From NCBI GenBank assembly GCA_038093515.1, contig JBBPSI010000099.1, positions 1-64,000 on the forward strand: a stretch of 64,000 bases of DNA. The letters run 5' to 3'. A program made the position numbers and the translations under genes. The notes below the pieces were generated by a model, which made no database searches, was not told where the DNA came from, and saw nothing but the letters and a program-made list of their open reading frames with translations. Below are positions 33,366 through 48,269 of this stretch, in pieces (the first letter of the stretch is position 1; the number at the start of each line of letters is the position of its first letter). The DNA is from Butyriboletus loyo (lineage: Eukaryota > Basidiomycota > Agaricomycetes > Boletales > Boletaceae).

Positions 33366-36077
33366 CTATAACAAGAACAGCCCGACAACGGACACAAAGA
33401 CAGCCACAACCATGGCTCCCACCGAGGAGGATAGTTTCAACCCTGCAGCACCGCTCGAGCTACTAGTCACGGTAGTGACAAGTGCGGGGCACTGAGGAGC
33501 GACAAGTACTTGGCCATACGTGGCTGCAGTCCACAGCAGGACACCGTTCGTCCAGCCGAAACCCGCCTGAACGGTGTATTCACCGCCGTAGCCCGAGGAA
33601 TCAACATTCAAATTGGAGAACTTTTCGTACATCTTGAATCGGACGAAATGTTAGAGTTCAACAGATGCAACACGGGACGGACGACGTACATTGCCAGTGT
33701 TGTTGATACTGTTAGTGAGGTTGAGTTGCGAAGCAGGAAGTTGGGGCAACATGCCCGGGATAGATCCTCCTGTAGCGTGCCTACGGACGACATGACAAAT
33801 TGAAGAAGCGAGGAATACGAATATACTCACCAGCTACACAAAACGCTCGTGAAGTACCTATTTGCCATCTCTCGCCTGAGGGTAGCTGCCCAGCCTTCGC
33901 CAGCTGTGACATTTCCACCGTTCACGACGGTCCCGTTCAACCGGTTGACATCGGCACCGGGCCCTGTTGCTGTGACGTTTACACTCGTCTGGTCATGGTA
34001 CGATTGCCCAGGGAGCTGTGCCTCTGTGAAATTGAGCTGACCGGAAGGAATAAGGTCGTATGTCGATTGTCCTGAGCCAGGTGTGGGGAGAGCGTTTGTT
34101 GTAAGGTTGGAGGGCAACGCCCCGAGAGCGGACATGATGATGTACTGGTGAGGAGGCCAAGCATTCGGTGCATCCCTGAGGGAACATGTCAGCAATGACC
34201 TCAAGAATATCAATAACAACGATCGCTTACCATTGCAACCCCGTCCAGTCCACGAAGGTAACAGGGAAAGTACCATTGTACTTGTTCATGACCATGTTCA
34301 CAGAGGCGAAGTAACCGAACGCGTTCTCCTGAGAAGCGAGGATCTCGTCGGGAATGATGCCGTTCCACACTGGGTAGAACGTCGCGGCCGTGAAAATGGA
34401 GTTGCGTGAATTCGAAGTAAGGTTGAAGTCGTAGAACGCGAGCTTCGAAGAGTCCCACATGAGGTCCAAGATCCCAGAACGGATCCCAGTGGCGATTTGA
34501 AGGTGGTTGGCAGCAGCCGTAGCATTCGAGCTTTCATAAAGGCCGGATAGAAGAATATGAGCCTTGTCTGGGTCAAGTCAGCTGTTTATCATGAAGACGG
34601 CCGTCACGATACTCACAAAGTATACTGTTCAGACAAATGGGAATGTTGTTCTTGACGTTCAGCGTACGGAGACCGGGATTGCCAAGTTGCGGGACACCCT
34701 CGAACCGGGAGCTGTAGTCCCAGCCGGTCTCAGCTCCGGCGGCGAGCTCGCTATATAGATCGGCAGCTTGGGAGTCAGTGAGAGGCGTTGATAATGTGGG
34801 GTCATGGACGGTCAGGTAATCCTCGATGTACGACTCTGGGCGTGGTGCGCTGTTATTAACCGCATAGTGAGCCATCGAATAAGTTTGGCCGGTGTATGGG
34901 CTCGTCACTTGGATTGTCCGGTTATTGGACCACCACGCAAGTTCCGCCTCGAGTATCATATTAGCAGAGCAAGAACAACAGAACAAAACCCATACCTCAG
35001 CGCTAGGAAGCCCACGCTCGAGAATCGAAGTATCACCCGTAGTGGTAACGTAGTCTGAGAGCATCTTGGCGCACGTCAGATTCGATCCGGAATAATTGAA
35101 CGTTCGGAACTTACGTGGACGAACAACGGGGGCTGGGAACGGTCCAAGTCTACAAACGTAAACCTACGCAACCGGTAGAACACGAAAGGGAAGACGTACA
35201 ATAAGTACGACCTCCGTTGGGTATGAATCCGAAATTTTGTATCTCGTCCATAAAATTCTGCAATGTTCCGTTGACGGTATCATTAAGTTGCGATTTCAGC
35301 AGGCCCTGAATAATCCAGTAGCTGTCCCAATAATCTATGTGCAACACGTCAGCGCCGGATCAAATAAGCATCGAGAAATCCCACACATTGTTCTCGGAAG
35401 CGTCCGCCAGGTATGACGAAGCTGTGATTCAGCGGGATGAAGGTGCTCTCACAGGCTCCGCCGGGGTATATGCTACAGAGAGCGGATTGATTGACTGTTC
35501 TAGCGAGTTGAGTCCAGTATCCGTTAACGATTTGCGCAAACGCTTGGAGCAAAGGGTCGGTGACATTGCTCAGGAATGGCGGATTAGCACTGAACCCGGG
35601 TAACGTAGCACCCTGGAGTTCGAGACCCTCTCCAAGAAAGTCATTGTCCATAAAGTTTACGATATCGCCTTCGGTCACGGTCGAGAGATTGAACACAGCA
35701 AAGTCCGTGAGGACTTGCTGAGACGATTTGCTTGTCGGCTTGTCGACGATCGTCTTTGCATCGGTATACACCTGTGCGAGATTCACGGTTTGCAGTAACT
35801 ACACCGTTATGAATGGTAATCAGTCATGATTCTTGACGGGAAACCATGACGGACTTACGGCGCCCGGACAAAAAATTTGGCCGATGCACCATAGCTGGGC
35901 GGGGGGCAACGCAGCTTGCGAAGGCACCAAGGAACTGAGAGGGACCGTAGGGCTAGCGACTGAGGTCGAGACGGTTACAGTGGGTACCCCTGTCGTCGCC
36001 GGAGTGGTCGCTGCCTGTACAGCGTACGCATGAAGGGCCAACCCGACGAGGATGGCTGGCTTCAGGGATAGAAACAT
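33366..36077 (-). CDS. Secreted trehalase, GH37
   Basis: Trehalase splits trehalose into two glucoses by an inverting mechanism. The start gives a signal peptide (MFLSLKPAILVGLALHAYAV). Motifs in order: FMDNDFLGEGLELQ; signature 1 PGGRFREQYYWDSYW, split by an intron after the Gln codon; AETGWDYSSRFEG with the Asp equivalent to the catalytic acid of E. coli Tre37A; signature 2 LQWDAPNAWPPHQY; and GGEYTVQAGFGWTNGV with the Glu equivalent to the catalytic base. The Ser-rich end with a C-terminal hydrophobic tail (VGAMVVAVFVSVVGLFLL) suggests a GPI-anchored or cell-wall-bound enzyme. Roughly ten small introns are needed and I saw no frame break. It is the first ordinary host gene after the repeat region; a truncated retroelement copy ends only 156 bp beyond its stop. 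Confidence 0.95.
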
Positions 36078-37179
36078 CTAAGCTGGAACTCTTCGAAGGG
36101 GCACCTGGAGGTTGTCCGTGCAGAAACCAGCGCCGTCGCGAAATACCTGTCGAGCAGGTAGGACAAGCTCTCACGACCGCATTTTATAATCCGACGTTTG
36201 AACGCAGTCCGAGGTTCACCGAGGCCTGCTGACCAGCAGGAGTGATGGTGATACCCGCCACCGTGTCTCCGCAACTCCCGACTTCCAAGTTTAGTTTGTT
36301 ACGTGTTTCAGTCTGGTAGTTCAACTGCGCTTCCCGGACAGAGACAGGGTCATCCTTCATACGTACACTTCGGATTTGGAGTATGCTGTACAATAGCAAC
36401 AGTCAGCACATCCCAGAACGTTACTACAGACTCCCAATGTAATGACGCAGTGTACGAAACCAACAACTCGGGCCGTGATGACCCGACCCTTTCTAACACG
36501 CGCAGTACAGAGTCGGCCGAGGCGGAGTGAAAGGTGCGCCGATTGGTCACCCCTTGCTATGACAATTCTACCAGTCCTAACGCCACAACAAGCAAGACAG
36601 ATGTATTCAAGTTATGACACGAGTGCCAACCCGGCTCAGATGAGATTGGTTGTATTGGTTTTGCGTTGTGGACAATAAACCCATACCAAACTCACCTGGC
36701 TGATGACCAGATCCAGTGCGTCATCTGTCCAACCGGTTCATCACTGGGGAAGCGCTAGGCGACTTGGAGATACCTCTCGTTGAGTTGCTGAAACCGACGA
36801 AGAACATCGTCCCGGCACGATGCGCAGATCAATGTGCCAAGGTCAATAAGCTCGAAGTAGGTGAAGGTATGATACTCATCATTGCAACCGGTTCCCATGA
36901 ATGTGCAACAGACCCCGGCTTGCATGCGAGAAAATATCATTCGTGTAGGAGATGCAAGGGTGTACTTACGAATGGTATGCCCTATGCTCACGTCTTCTCT
37001 TTGAACTGGAAGTGCACCAGGAAAACACCCAAACAGCTACCCGCCCCCGAACTCATACATCTCAGCCATGCATCATGTTAATGCTACAACGCACCTGCCC
37101 CCTTTGTCACGAGCAAAGCAAAGGTATCGATGCGTGGAATCCAATACGTTCAATTTGTCCAACCCTTCCTAGTACTCTC
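36078..37179. other. Intergenic region with weak ORFs
   Basis: Between the divergently placed trehalase start and the RBM25 stop lies 1.1 kb. A minus-strand frame (36991-36755) is cysteine-rich (RMQAGVCCTFMGTGCNDEYH) and a plus-strand frame covers 36716-37081, but neither has recognisable exon structure or family. Confidence 0.35.
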
Positions 37180-39458
37180 CTAATCGACCATCATGCGCTC
37201 CGTGAGGAGGCCCTCGCCATACGCCATGCTTTCGAAAATGACTTGTCTCCAGACGCTGATAGTGAATTCTTGAGCTTCCTCTTCCAAAACCTATGACAAA
37301 AACTCGATCAATAAAACTATTGCACAACAAATATCAAGTTCATACCGGCTCTAGGCCATCGACGAGTTTTAGGGGACTTTTATGATCCTTGAGATGTTCC
37401 AGGACGAACATAATGAGGTCATCATCCTCTAATTCGCCAAGATATCTAACCATGAGGCGTTTGACCAATGGCTCGAACTTTCGATCAACCATGCTCTAGC
37501 GAAATGAGTTAGCAAACCTCCACAAAGAAGAAAACATGAACATACATCGTTGAGACCGTCCCACCTGACTTTCGCTTTGAACAAGGTCTCCTTGTCGTGG
37601 GGGACAGACACCTTGATTGTCTGCAGCCGCTCCTTCGCCTTCTCGCCCTCTGCAGCACTGAAATCGAGTTTCACCAATGGAACCTTCCGTTTCTTGATAT
37701 CCTCTTCCTCCTCCTCCTCTTGTCCGAATACAGCGGCCTTGACATCCTTTGATGCGGCCTCAGCTTTCACTGGCGCAGGTGCAATTGACATGTTGAGTTT
37801 GACTGGTGCGCCATCATCAAGAAGCATTCCGGCTTTACGCTGCTCTTCGGCAAGAGCTTGCATGTCCTCCATCTGACGAGCGAGGAACTTCTCCGATTCA
37901 ATACGGAGATTCTCAGCTTCCCGCTCTTCATAAGAGCGCGACTCAGCATCCGCTGCTTCTTCGGCTGTGACTCGGCGTGCACGAGATTGTCGCCAGCGTG
38001 CTCTAGCAATGACATTGCATTAGCAAAAACGTATCGACGAAGACCAGGTCAACACACCTGTCCACGTAGAATAGCTCATCACTCTCGTCGTCGTCCCATA
38101 CATCGAGCCGAGCCTGCATCTCTACGCGATCTCGTTCCTCGGCTTCCTTGATGGCATTTTGACGCGCAATCGACCGTTCCAGTGCGGCTATACGAGCTCG
38201 TTCTCGAGGCTCATAACGACGTTCCCTCTGCGAGATTCGTGGAGACATGTTCAGCGTCAAAGCACACATCTACGATACCTTGTTATCGATCCAAAGAAGT
38301 ACTCACGTCCTTGAATGAGACCTCCTCGTCTCGCCTTCTGGCATCCTTCCGCTCCTTCTCCATTTCCTCGTCAGTCTTTGGGCCCTTACTTCGCTCCTCC
38401 AGCGCTCCCATCGCAGTGCCCGTATCCTCCGCCTTCACAAAGCCAACAGGCTTGCTATAACTTTGTGGCCCTTTGCTCTGTTGACCCTTTCCAGGTGTCG
38501 ATGGCTGCTGCGACTGTGGCTTACCCCAGTCTCTCAACTTTGGTCCACTCGGTGCCACAGCCAATAGATTCGGTATACTCTCGCGAACTTCACGTACTTT
38601 CTCTCGTTCGCGCTTCGCGGCACGTTCGCGGAATTGTGCGATCTCGGAGATGACAAGGCCGCGTTGAGTTTCCGGAAGATCAGCTTCCTGAAGATCATGG
38701 AGGTGAGGAGGTATGACGTATTTCTCTTTATCGAGAAGGCCGTTGTTAGCTGCGTCTTGGGAAGCACGATTGATCTCCTCGACAAAATCGTTAATCTTGG
38801 CTTTGGCCTGTTGCGTCATAGCCTCATCCGTCTGTTTCCACGCAAGTGGTAAGAACGCGCCAAGGACACGGCAGTGAAATATTGAGGCTTACGTCTGTCT
38901 TCATCTTTTGCGCAGAGTAGGCATCCAGAAAAAGCCTCGTCTTTTCGTCGGCTTTGATCTGCAAATATGTATGCGACGTAGGCTTGAAACGATGAACCGA
39001 ATAGTAATGGGACGCACCAGAAGCTTTTTGTTTGCGCACCCATCCTCGAGTGCTGGTAGCTCGACGTTCTGGAGGAGCGTCAGACATCTAATTGCAGAGT
39101 CCGGGTCCTCATATTCTGCAAAACCGAATCCTTGCGGTTTATTCGCCGGCGTAATGAGTCGCTTGAACGACTTGACGGGACCACATGCCTGAACATCCAA
39201 TTCGAACACGATTTAGCATGAGTCGCTATCATGGGACGGAAATAATATGGTACTCACGGCAAGCATCCTGTTAAGAAAAGCATCGGTGATCCCGCCAGAT
39301 ATCGAGCCCACGAACAGAGTTGCCTGTCTCTGAGGGGGCATAAATGGCTGATGCATCATCTGTTGCTGCTGTGCGAGAGCCGATATTGAGGGACCTTGGC
39401 CATATGATGGCAAAGGTGGACGCAGACCAAGTCCTAATCGATTTGGTGCAGGTTGCAT
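37180..39458 (-). CDS. RBM25: RBM25-like splicing factor (RRM and PWI domains)
   Basis: The protein begins MQPAPNRLGLGLRPPLPSYG. An RRM follows with RNP2 (LFVGSI) and RNP1 (KPQGFGFAEYED). A long charged, coiled-coil-like middle contains many Arg/Glu (for example YEPRERARIAALERSIAR). The C-terminus is a PWI domain: MVDRKFEPLVKRLMVRYLGE then LEDDDLIMFVLEHLKDHKSP and VLEEEAQEFTISVWRQVIFE. RBM25/Snu71-type proteins associate with U1 snRNP and act in 5' splice-site choice in the nucleus. About seven introns are inferred and no disruption is seen. The start is 282 bp from the divergent CCDC25-like gene. Confidence 0.93.
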
Positions 39459-39740
39459 ACTTGGCTTGAATTACGTCGGGACGTATTTTTTTTCTTGTGT
39501 TTGGTATGCGACTGGCGCCGATTCTGGGACTTGATGAACGTAGAACTGAATACTGACAAGGCGAGGCTCACAGTTGGAGATACGGTTCAACGTTGGCTTG
39601 AAAGAGGACAAAAGGGAATGTACAGCGACGCAGATGGTGGTCAAATGACAAAAGGGATATCAAGCTCAGAGGTCTTCCCACGGCCTAGCGCCGTTCAAGC
39701 ACAGCTACGTTGACTTGAGTCTTGCGAGGAAACAATATCA
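39459..39740. promoter_or_regulatory. Shared divergent promoter region
   Basis: The 282-bp gap separates the start codons of the RBM25-like (minus) and CCDC25-like (plus) genes, so both promoters must lie here or overlap. No TATA box is obvious. Confidence 0.5.
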
Positions 39741-40743
39741 TGGTCCTCTTCTTCACGTCGTCCGGTACGTGGACATCGGTGCACATTTGCAAGACCTCCT
39801 GATTTCATATTAGCGGTGAACCCATCAGCAACCATCTACATGGGAAAGGACAAGGTCGAAAGTATGTCTTGCGTGGTCCTCTACACAGGCCGACGTTCAC
39901 TCGCACGGATCAGACGAAGACCTGATCAAATATGCATGGCCTCAGGATGTGTGGTTCCACGTCGACAAGCTCTCTTCTGCTCACGTATACCTCCGCATGC
40001 CCGAAGGCATGACTTGGGAGGCGATACCACAGGTTCTTTTGATCGATTGCGCTCAGTTGGTAAAGGCCAACTCGATCGAGGGCGAGTAAGCCCTTGAATT
40101 GTGAATTTCTCATTTCTTATCCCATGATCTTGCAGGAAACAAGAAGGATGATTTGACAATCATATATACACCTGCCGACAACCTTAAGGTATGAATGATC
40201 TGCGGAGTGATCGACGGTCCATGGTAACATAGCTCGTACGCAAGAAACAAGGTGACATGGCCGTCGGTCAAGTTTCCTTCCATAACGACAAACGGGTATG
40301 CCTGCCACGGAGTTCAATGCATGCGCGCTTAATCTCACAAATATGGCGTAGGTGAAGAGAAGTGCGTTTACTCCGAGTCTCCTTTCATCCAGGTCACTAA
40401 GCACCTCCGCTAGTCCATGTTCCAAAGCGAGAAAACCCCATTGTCAACCGCCTCAACAAAACCAAAATTGAAAAAGTAGTTGACCACGAGCAAGAGAAGA
40501 TCGACCGCGTCAAGAAGGAGAATGCAGAAAAGCGTGTGATTGCTGCTCAAAGAGTGAGCATCTATTTCTCCGCGTGTTTTCCAAAACCTATCGCTTATTT
40601 TTCAGAAGCAGGAAGAGGCTGGATTGCAGAAACAGAGGGAAGAAGAAAAGGCTGCGCGATCGTATGATCTACTATTCAATGTCGAGGAAGACCCGGACGT
40701 TCCAAAGCTGACCGGCAAAGCGATCGAGGAGGATTTTATGTAG
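39741..40743 (+). CDS. CCDC25: CCDC25/Jlp2-like protein (NFACT-R domain)
   Basis: Exons 39741-39765, 39814-39861, 39914-40081 and 40136-40188, with later ones to the stop at 40741, give [40 protein letters not shown] and [16 protein letters not shown]. Next come [32 protein letters not shown] and a lysine/glutamate-rich coiled coil, then the terminal EEDFM typical of the family. The first part is the NFACT-R domain, shared with NEMF/Rqc2-type proteins and linked to nucleic-acid binding. Exon 3 to 4 is only in frame if a GC-AG intron (40082-40135, GCGAGT...TTGCAG) is used. The first exon encodes only eight residues. The gene lies 139 bp upstream of the PRMT3-like gene. Confidence 0.94.
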
Positions 40744-40882
40744 TCCATCCTTGAATCATTTGTACCTATCGTACTTGTCAAATTGCCTTTGTCATTGTAA
40801 CCGCCCCTGTAGCCACTATCAGTACTGGTTCGTTGGTTAATCGAACCCCCGTCGGGCCACCTGCCAGTCTTTGAACGCCAAT

Positions 40883-43168
<2,286 letters not shown>

Positions 43169-43559
43169 TGACATGCCCCTGCGTATCGTGTGCAATATCA
43201 TCCGACATGTCGGAAACGTCATAACCCACGGCACCGGAACCGAGCGCTGAGCGCTGAGCATGCGAACCGGGAAAAAGTGCCGGCATACAAACGGATTTAT
43301 AAGACATTTTCTCTGCCAGCGCGCTGGTACCAAACCGTTGAGCGCAAATGTGCGAGATAAGCTTGCGAGTACTATTGCAACTAGTAAATGACACGTAGGA
43401 GTACATATGAGAACGATCATGTGTGCGAACAAGTCCGTGAGTAAAAATGAACCAACCCGAACCCCTGCAAATACCCCATAAAAGACGGAACGAGAGTGTT
43501 GATGTGAGTGGATAGCAACTAGTATGTGTATGTGGAGAGCAGAAATCCAGTTTTTTTTT

Positions 43560-45850
43560 TCAAAACGTCCGGTCAGCATCACAAGGGACACTGACAGACC
43601 CGCGTAGGGATGCCAACGTATGCGAGGACCGCAAGGAAGAGATCCCGGTCCGTCGTAACGGCGTACTCGATTTCACACTGTCGTAGCTCGCCCGATCGTG
43701 TTGTAGCACTGGATCGATGACGCTCCCTCGCGCTGCCGTCCCTATACCAACCATCCCTATATCATGCATCCCAAACTCTACCAGGTCACTCGTCTGAGAG
43801 TCACACCTGTCGTGTGCCATCAACAATGCAGACGTGAGCTCGGGCGAACCGAGATCGGGGTCGGCGAGCTCGGGCGGTGGAAAATATGACGAGTAGGGCG
43901 AGGCTGCCTCACCTGCCTCGGTGCCGATGATGGTGTCATGCAAGGTGCCAGTATGGGGGTCCCAAGAATCACATGTTTCCAGGGGCGCGAAAGAGTCGCC
44001 CAACTTGGATTTCCGCATGGAAAATTCGGGACCGTACTCGTCATCGATGCTCGACCGCGACTTGCGTCCTGTGCTTTGGTACGCTCCGTACTCCAATTCC
44101 TGATCGGATCCTTCTTTCACTCGCCCAGGAGGATAGGGACCCCGCCGCGCCCAGAGGTATCGCAATGCGAAGAGCGCGAAACATAGCGCGGAGAAGCCAG
44201 CCAGTCCAATAAGAAATTTGACGCCGACCGAAAGCGGCGATCCGCCACCCTGAGAACTTGCGCTTTGCTGAGTAGATCCGCTGCTCAGGGGCTGTTTCAA
44301 CACACGAACTTGAGTAAACTCCTCCATGGCCTGAGTGGCATTCGTGAGACCGAGTAATCCGAGCGTTGGATACGTTCCAAACTGAACGGTGTTGTTATTC
44401 CCAGTAGCGCCGGGTCGTTCGTACGCCATGACGGTATAGACATTCCGCATGAAGGGAACTCCGAGGATCATATCACCTATGTTGGATGTTGCCGTGAGTT
44501 GCGAAGGATCAGTCTGTATGAGACCCATGCAATACTGCGAGCTTGATTGTCCGGCAGGCTCCGTAGTTAGGTCGAGAGGATGCAGTGGAAGTTCGTTTTG
44601 ACCATCCAGAGTGATGGTCATGTTGAGTGGAGTTGTACATGGGACGTAATCTGCGGATGGTGGTGTAAATAACTTCTCAATTCATGAAAAAAAAAAACTG
44701 CCACACAATTTCCGTCAGAGGCAGGGCCGACACCCAATGCTCCGTAAATTCCATTGGCGAGCGCAGGTGTTGTAATTATCAAGGGTGAACCTGAATCCAG
44801 GAGGGCGGTTGGTTCGGATGCGCCAGATAATGATTGCAGCGCGACAGGATACGCTTGACCATTGACATAGACTGTAATCGCACGAACGGTAGTCTTCCAG
44901 AAAAGTGGACCGGCGTTCTCGCTGACAAGGGATGAATAAAGAATGAGTGAAGGATCAGGGACGATCTCGGGAGGGTGGCGGCCGATGCCAAGAAGGGATG
45001 GTATCTGGCTGGACCCCGGACGACCAAGAGTGAGTGAGAAGAAAGGTTGAGAAGGCGCATCGGCAGCCGGCGTGAGGGAAAAGAGATTGGAAGAAATGGC
45101 CGCTCCATCCGGTGTGCTACCCGTGCTCGTGGGTATGGCTTGCTGAATCAAAGAATTCAAGGGGAGGGAGAGACCGAGAATGCCATCAAATTTAAATGAT
45201 AATGGTTCGTTATTGACAGTCGTTGCTGCAGCTGTTTAACTTGTGAGTAGAATAGTTGGAGGAAACACAGTGAACCCACTGACCTAGTGCTTGATCTGGA
45301 ATAATGTAGCTTCCAATCTGTACTTGGTCCCATACAATGGGGCCCTCGGCAGTACCGGCAAGGTATTGCATTGTAAAAGTGACGCCTGATGATTGTGAGG
45401 AACTTGAATCATACAGACGCCCACCCGTTGCTGAGCACAATGCTGACGAGCATGATTTGGAAGCGATCCACTGGGAAAGTAGGTTGAGGAAGACTAAGAG
45501 TAGAGGAAAATATGTCTCACAAGATCAGAAGAGCCTGTGTCAACCTGTAAGGAGAGGCTTTGTTGAGAAGATCCCACCAGCACTGGGACGGTGTACGTTC
45601 TGCGGATCAATGGGTAGAGTAAACACCATGCTTCTTCTCCAAAAGGGGACAGAAGATATAAACCATCAATGAATCTCGAACATAATGTGATGAATAGGGA
45701 CTGGTTCATGTCATAAAAGATATTAAACTTGGACATACACAGCATAGTAACTCGTCGAAACCATGTCCATGCTCAGCAAGATCCCAGAACCTCTACCATC
45801 TCCTTCGGCTGATGATGCTCGTTCCTCGTTTTTCCCCCTGGAGCGGGCAT
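43560..45850 (-). CDS. Membrane-anchored pepsin-like aspartic protease (A1)
   Basis: The two catalytic motifs are present: LQVDTGSSDLW near 45545 (split by an intron after the Leu) and ALLDSGSPLIITTP near 44790. DGILGLSLPLNSLIQQAIP and GDMILGVPFMRNVYTVM are further A1 landmarks. After the protease domain come a Ser/Gly-rich stretch, one transmembrane helix (VGVKFLIGLAGFSALCFALF) and a ~180-residue cytoplasmic-type tail rich in Ser, Asp and Glu. This layout is common in basidiomycete cell-surface proteases and differs from secreted forms. The 5' end is uncertain: RGSGILLSMDMVSTSYYAVY is in frame, but I could not fix the signal-peptide exon, which may lie up to about 46080. It is convergent with the PRMT3-like gene (390 bp between stops). 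Confidence 0.88.
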
Positions 45851-46977
45851 CAATGATTGACATTAGTATAATCTCGGGGCTTTAGAAACAGGAAGACAAA
45901 TGGGAGAGGACCCTTGCCAGGAATCGGAGTGGTTGCAAGGGAGCCTAGGGCCAGATCCTGGGTTAAATACGGGTCAAGAATGTGAACAACGTAGTGGCGA
46001 CTAGCGAGATCCAGGGAACGTTGTTAGCTGTGGGCGGCCGGGCTTATTGACAAGGTAAATGAGTAGGAAGCCGGTCAAAAAGAAATAATGGGATAGTTTG
46101 CGAATGAGTGTACGAGGGCTTGGAGAAGGAAAAAGAAACAAGAGAAAGCCAAGGGACAGAGGGAGTGGTGCCTCAGTGTCATGTTGTCACGGAGTACCTG
46201 CAAAGAGCCCCACTGGCAGTGCCGGTTCAGCTCGGTTGTCTGTCTACTCTCAAGGAATGTGATACCAAGTAACACTAACAGTTGGACATACATCATAGCT
46301 ACTCCAGTTCCCTTTTGTTTCAATCCTAGGCTTTATGCTCTCTGTTCAGTTCGAGACTCTTTGTTGTGCTCTCCCAGGAGCGGTCGCCACGCACTTACGT
46401 TCTCACCTTGCGGCGTGTCAGAGTTGACGTTATTACACTAAACATAACATAATGGCATTAGCTCCGATTCAAAGATCTTCTAGCTCGCCGAGAAGCACGT
46501 CTGGACTACGACATTTTCGCAGGTTGTTGGCAGACTTTGATCGAGCCACACCAATGTCCGTGATCATATATTTAGCCACTTTGATCCGAGACGGCCAAGA
46601 CGCGCAGTCCCAACTTGTCCGTACAAACGCAGGAGTAGGTTCCATAACTTGTGGTCGTTCTTGGGAACAGCTCAGGGAGGCAGTTTATCTACATTTGACC
46701 TTGTCGAAGGCACGAACAATGTGGAAACGGAGCGAAGTGTTTACTGAGTGACCACACACACGAGATGGATGTGAGAGATCAGAAGCAGGATAATTATTCT
46801 ATCCCCTATGATACGACTCTGCTAATATACAAGTTTTACCGAATTATATTTCTACTCTTATTGAGTCGATGGTAAGCTTTCTTGATTATCTTATCAGCCG
46901 TATGTTCGGCCGAATGTAGCTTGTATTTGTTTGGTCTACATGGCTCCAACAAACAGCCAAGGGCAGTGTCGCGACAG
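45851..46977. other. Intergenic region, possibly holding the 5' exon of the protease
   Basis: A 99-codon plus-strand frame (46452-46751, MALAPIQRSSSSPRSTSGLR) has no recognised domain or introns. Nothing else is convincing. Confidence 0.3.
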
Positions 46978-48031
46978 ATGAGCCAATTCAGATCTTCCAT
47001 GGCCCCCAGGGGACAGTTCAGAGATCGTCATTCCAATAACAATGGCAGGGGCAACACATCTAAGCCTCCACTCACTCACTGCAAGTGTCATCTCTCTCTA
47101 CTGTTTCTCCCGTTAATCAGAACCTCCTTGAAAGTCCTATCGCTTCCCATTGTCAGTCAGTTTTAGGGCCTTGTAACTGAGTCATCGTCACTGAAGCAGA
47201 CCTTCAGGGTCATCATGTATCACTTCAAAGATCTGTGTCTTCCTTTACGAGCGGACTGTTGGAAACGACGCCAATGGTTCCCGGTCTTGATCGGTCGATC
47301 GTGATCCCTCCGCGTCGGCTGCATCTGACACTGGGAGTGATGTCGCTCGAAGACTCCGAGAATTCCAGCAACGTTGTTGAAAGTCGAGGAATCAATTCAA
47401 GAAAGACCCTCTCGGAAGCGCTTTCACTCCTGTCCTCACTCCAGCCACAAGTCTCAAAGGTCTTACGTGGCGCTCGTCTTAAAGTCCCTTTTAAAATAAT
47501 GGACATCATGCCGCCAGATGGCGGGGATCCAGACAAGGCGCATGTCCTTTGGTTTGGACCTTCGCTCGAGAGCGAAGATGCACAACGGCTACGTGAAGTC
47601 GGCGGTAACGGTACCGTTGCAAGATTTTCATTTGTTTCGCTGATGACTTTGTAGAGTTGGTGAACAAGAAGTTTAGAGAGGCAGGCTTCATTACAGACCA
47701 TCGCCCCCTCAAGGTTCGTTTCATGTTCTATTTCTTTCTTGCCATGGATGAGAGCGCTTTCCATCAGCTGCACTGTACGATCCTCAATACAACCTATCGC
47801 CGACCCAGGGCAACGGGACGGCGGCTGCCATTCTCGTACAGGTCTTTGCTCGGGTCGCCTGCTGCACAGGCTTTCCTCTCGGATTCGCGGGCGGAGCCTG
47901 ACTTGCGCCGGCCTGTGAGAGTGAATTTCGGAACATGGTATGTGGACGAAATCCAGATATGCAAAATGGGTAGCTACGGGCCCGAGGGTGAGTACGAGAG
48001 CTGTGGAGGGCTGTGGCTTCCATGTGAGTAG
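46978..48031 (+). CDS. AKAP7/ASCC1-like 2H phosphodiesterase
   Basis: Joined exons give MSQFRSSMAPRGQFRDRHSN, then KPPLTHFLSLPIGHHVSLQR, then SIVIPPRRLHLTLGVMSL with the first H-x-T motif. VPFKIMDIMPPD and HVLWFGPSLESED follow, then VNKKFREAGFITDHRPLKLH and CTILNTTYRR with the second H-x-T motif, and VNFGTWYVDEIQICKMGSYG. Two H-x-T/S motifs define the 2H superfamily of cyclic phosphodiesterases and RNA ligases; the closest pattern is the AKAP7/ASCC1 group. The N-terminus is short, without the KH domain of animal ASCC1. The junction after KPPLTH is in frame only with a GC-AG intron (47081-47134). The other introns (47152-47207 and the ones starting near 47611 and 47714) are GT-AG. Confidence 0.88.
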
Positions 48032-48269
48032 GTACTGTTCGCATGCAATTAGCCAAGAGAATGTCAGAATTGCAAGAATAGCTGTCACTGAGGCGTAAGC
48101 TGTACGGCATGGGCGGCACAGTGTGGCACAGCCTGCCCGATGCGTGACGCATTGAAAGAGCGATTAAAAGACCGCCCTGTATCGTCGTGCGACTTCTTGT
48201 CTCACTCAACACCATCACCTCCAACAGTGCACGCTCTACGAACAACGTCCCACTTTCTACGTTCATATA

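Noticed and set aside
40840..40862. tRNA-like stretch (GTTCGTTGGTTAATCGAACC)
   Set aside because: No cloverleaf with acceptor, D and anticodon arms could be built around it; no tRNA or rRNA gene was recognised anywhere in the window.
47225..48088. 287-codon minus-strand frame over the 2H phosphodiesterase gene
   Set aside because: It is antisense to exons with both H-x-T motifs and conserved splice sites on the plus strand.
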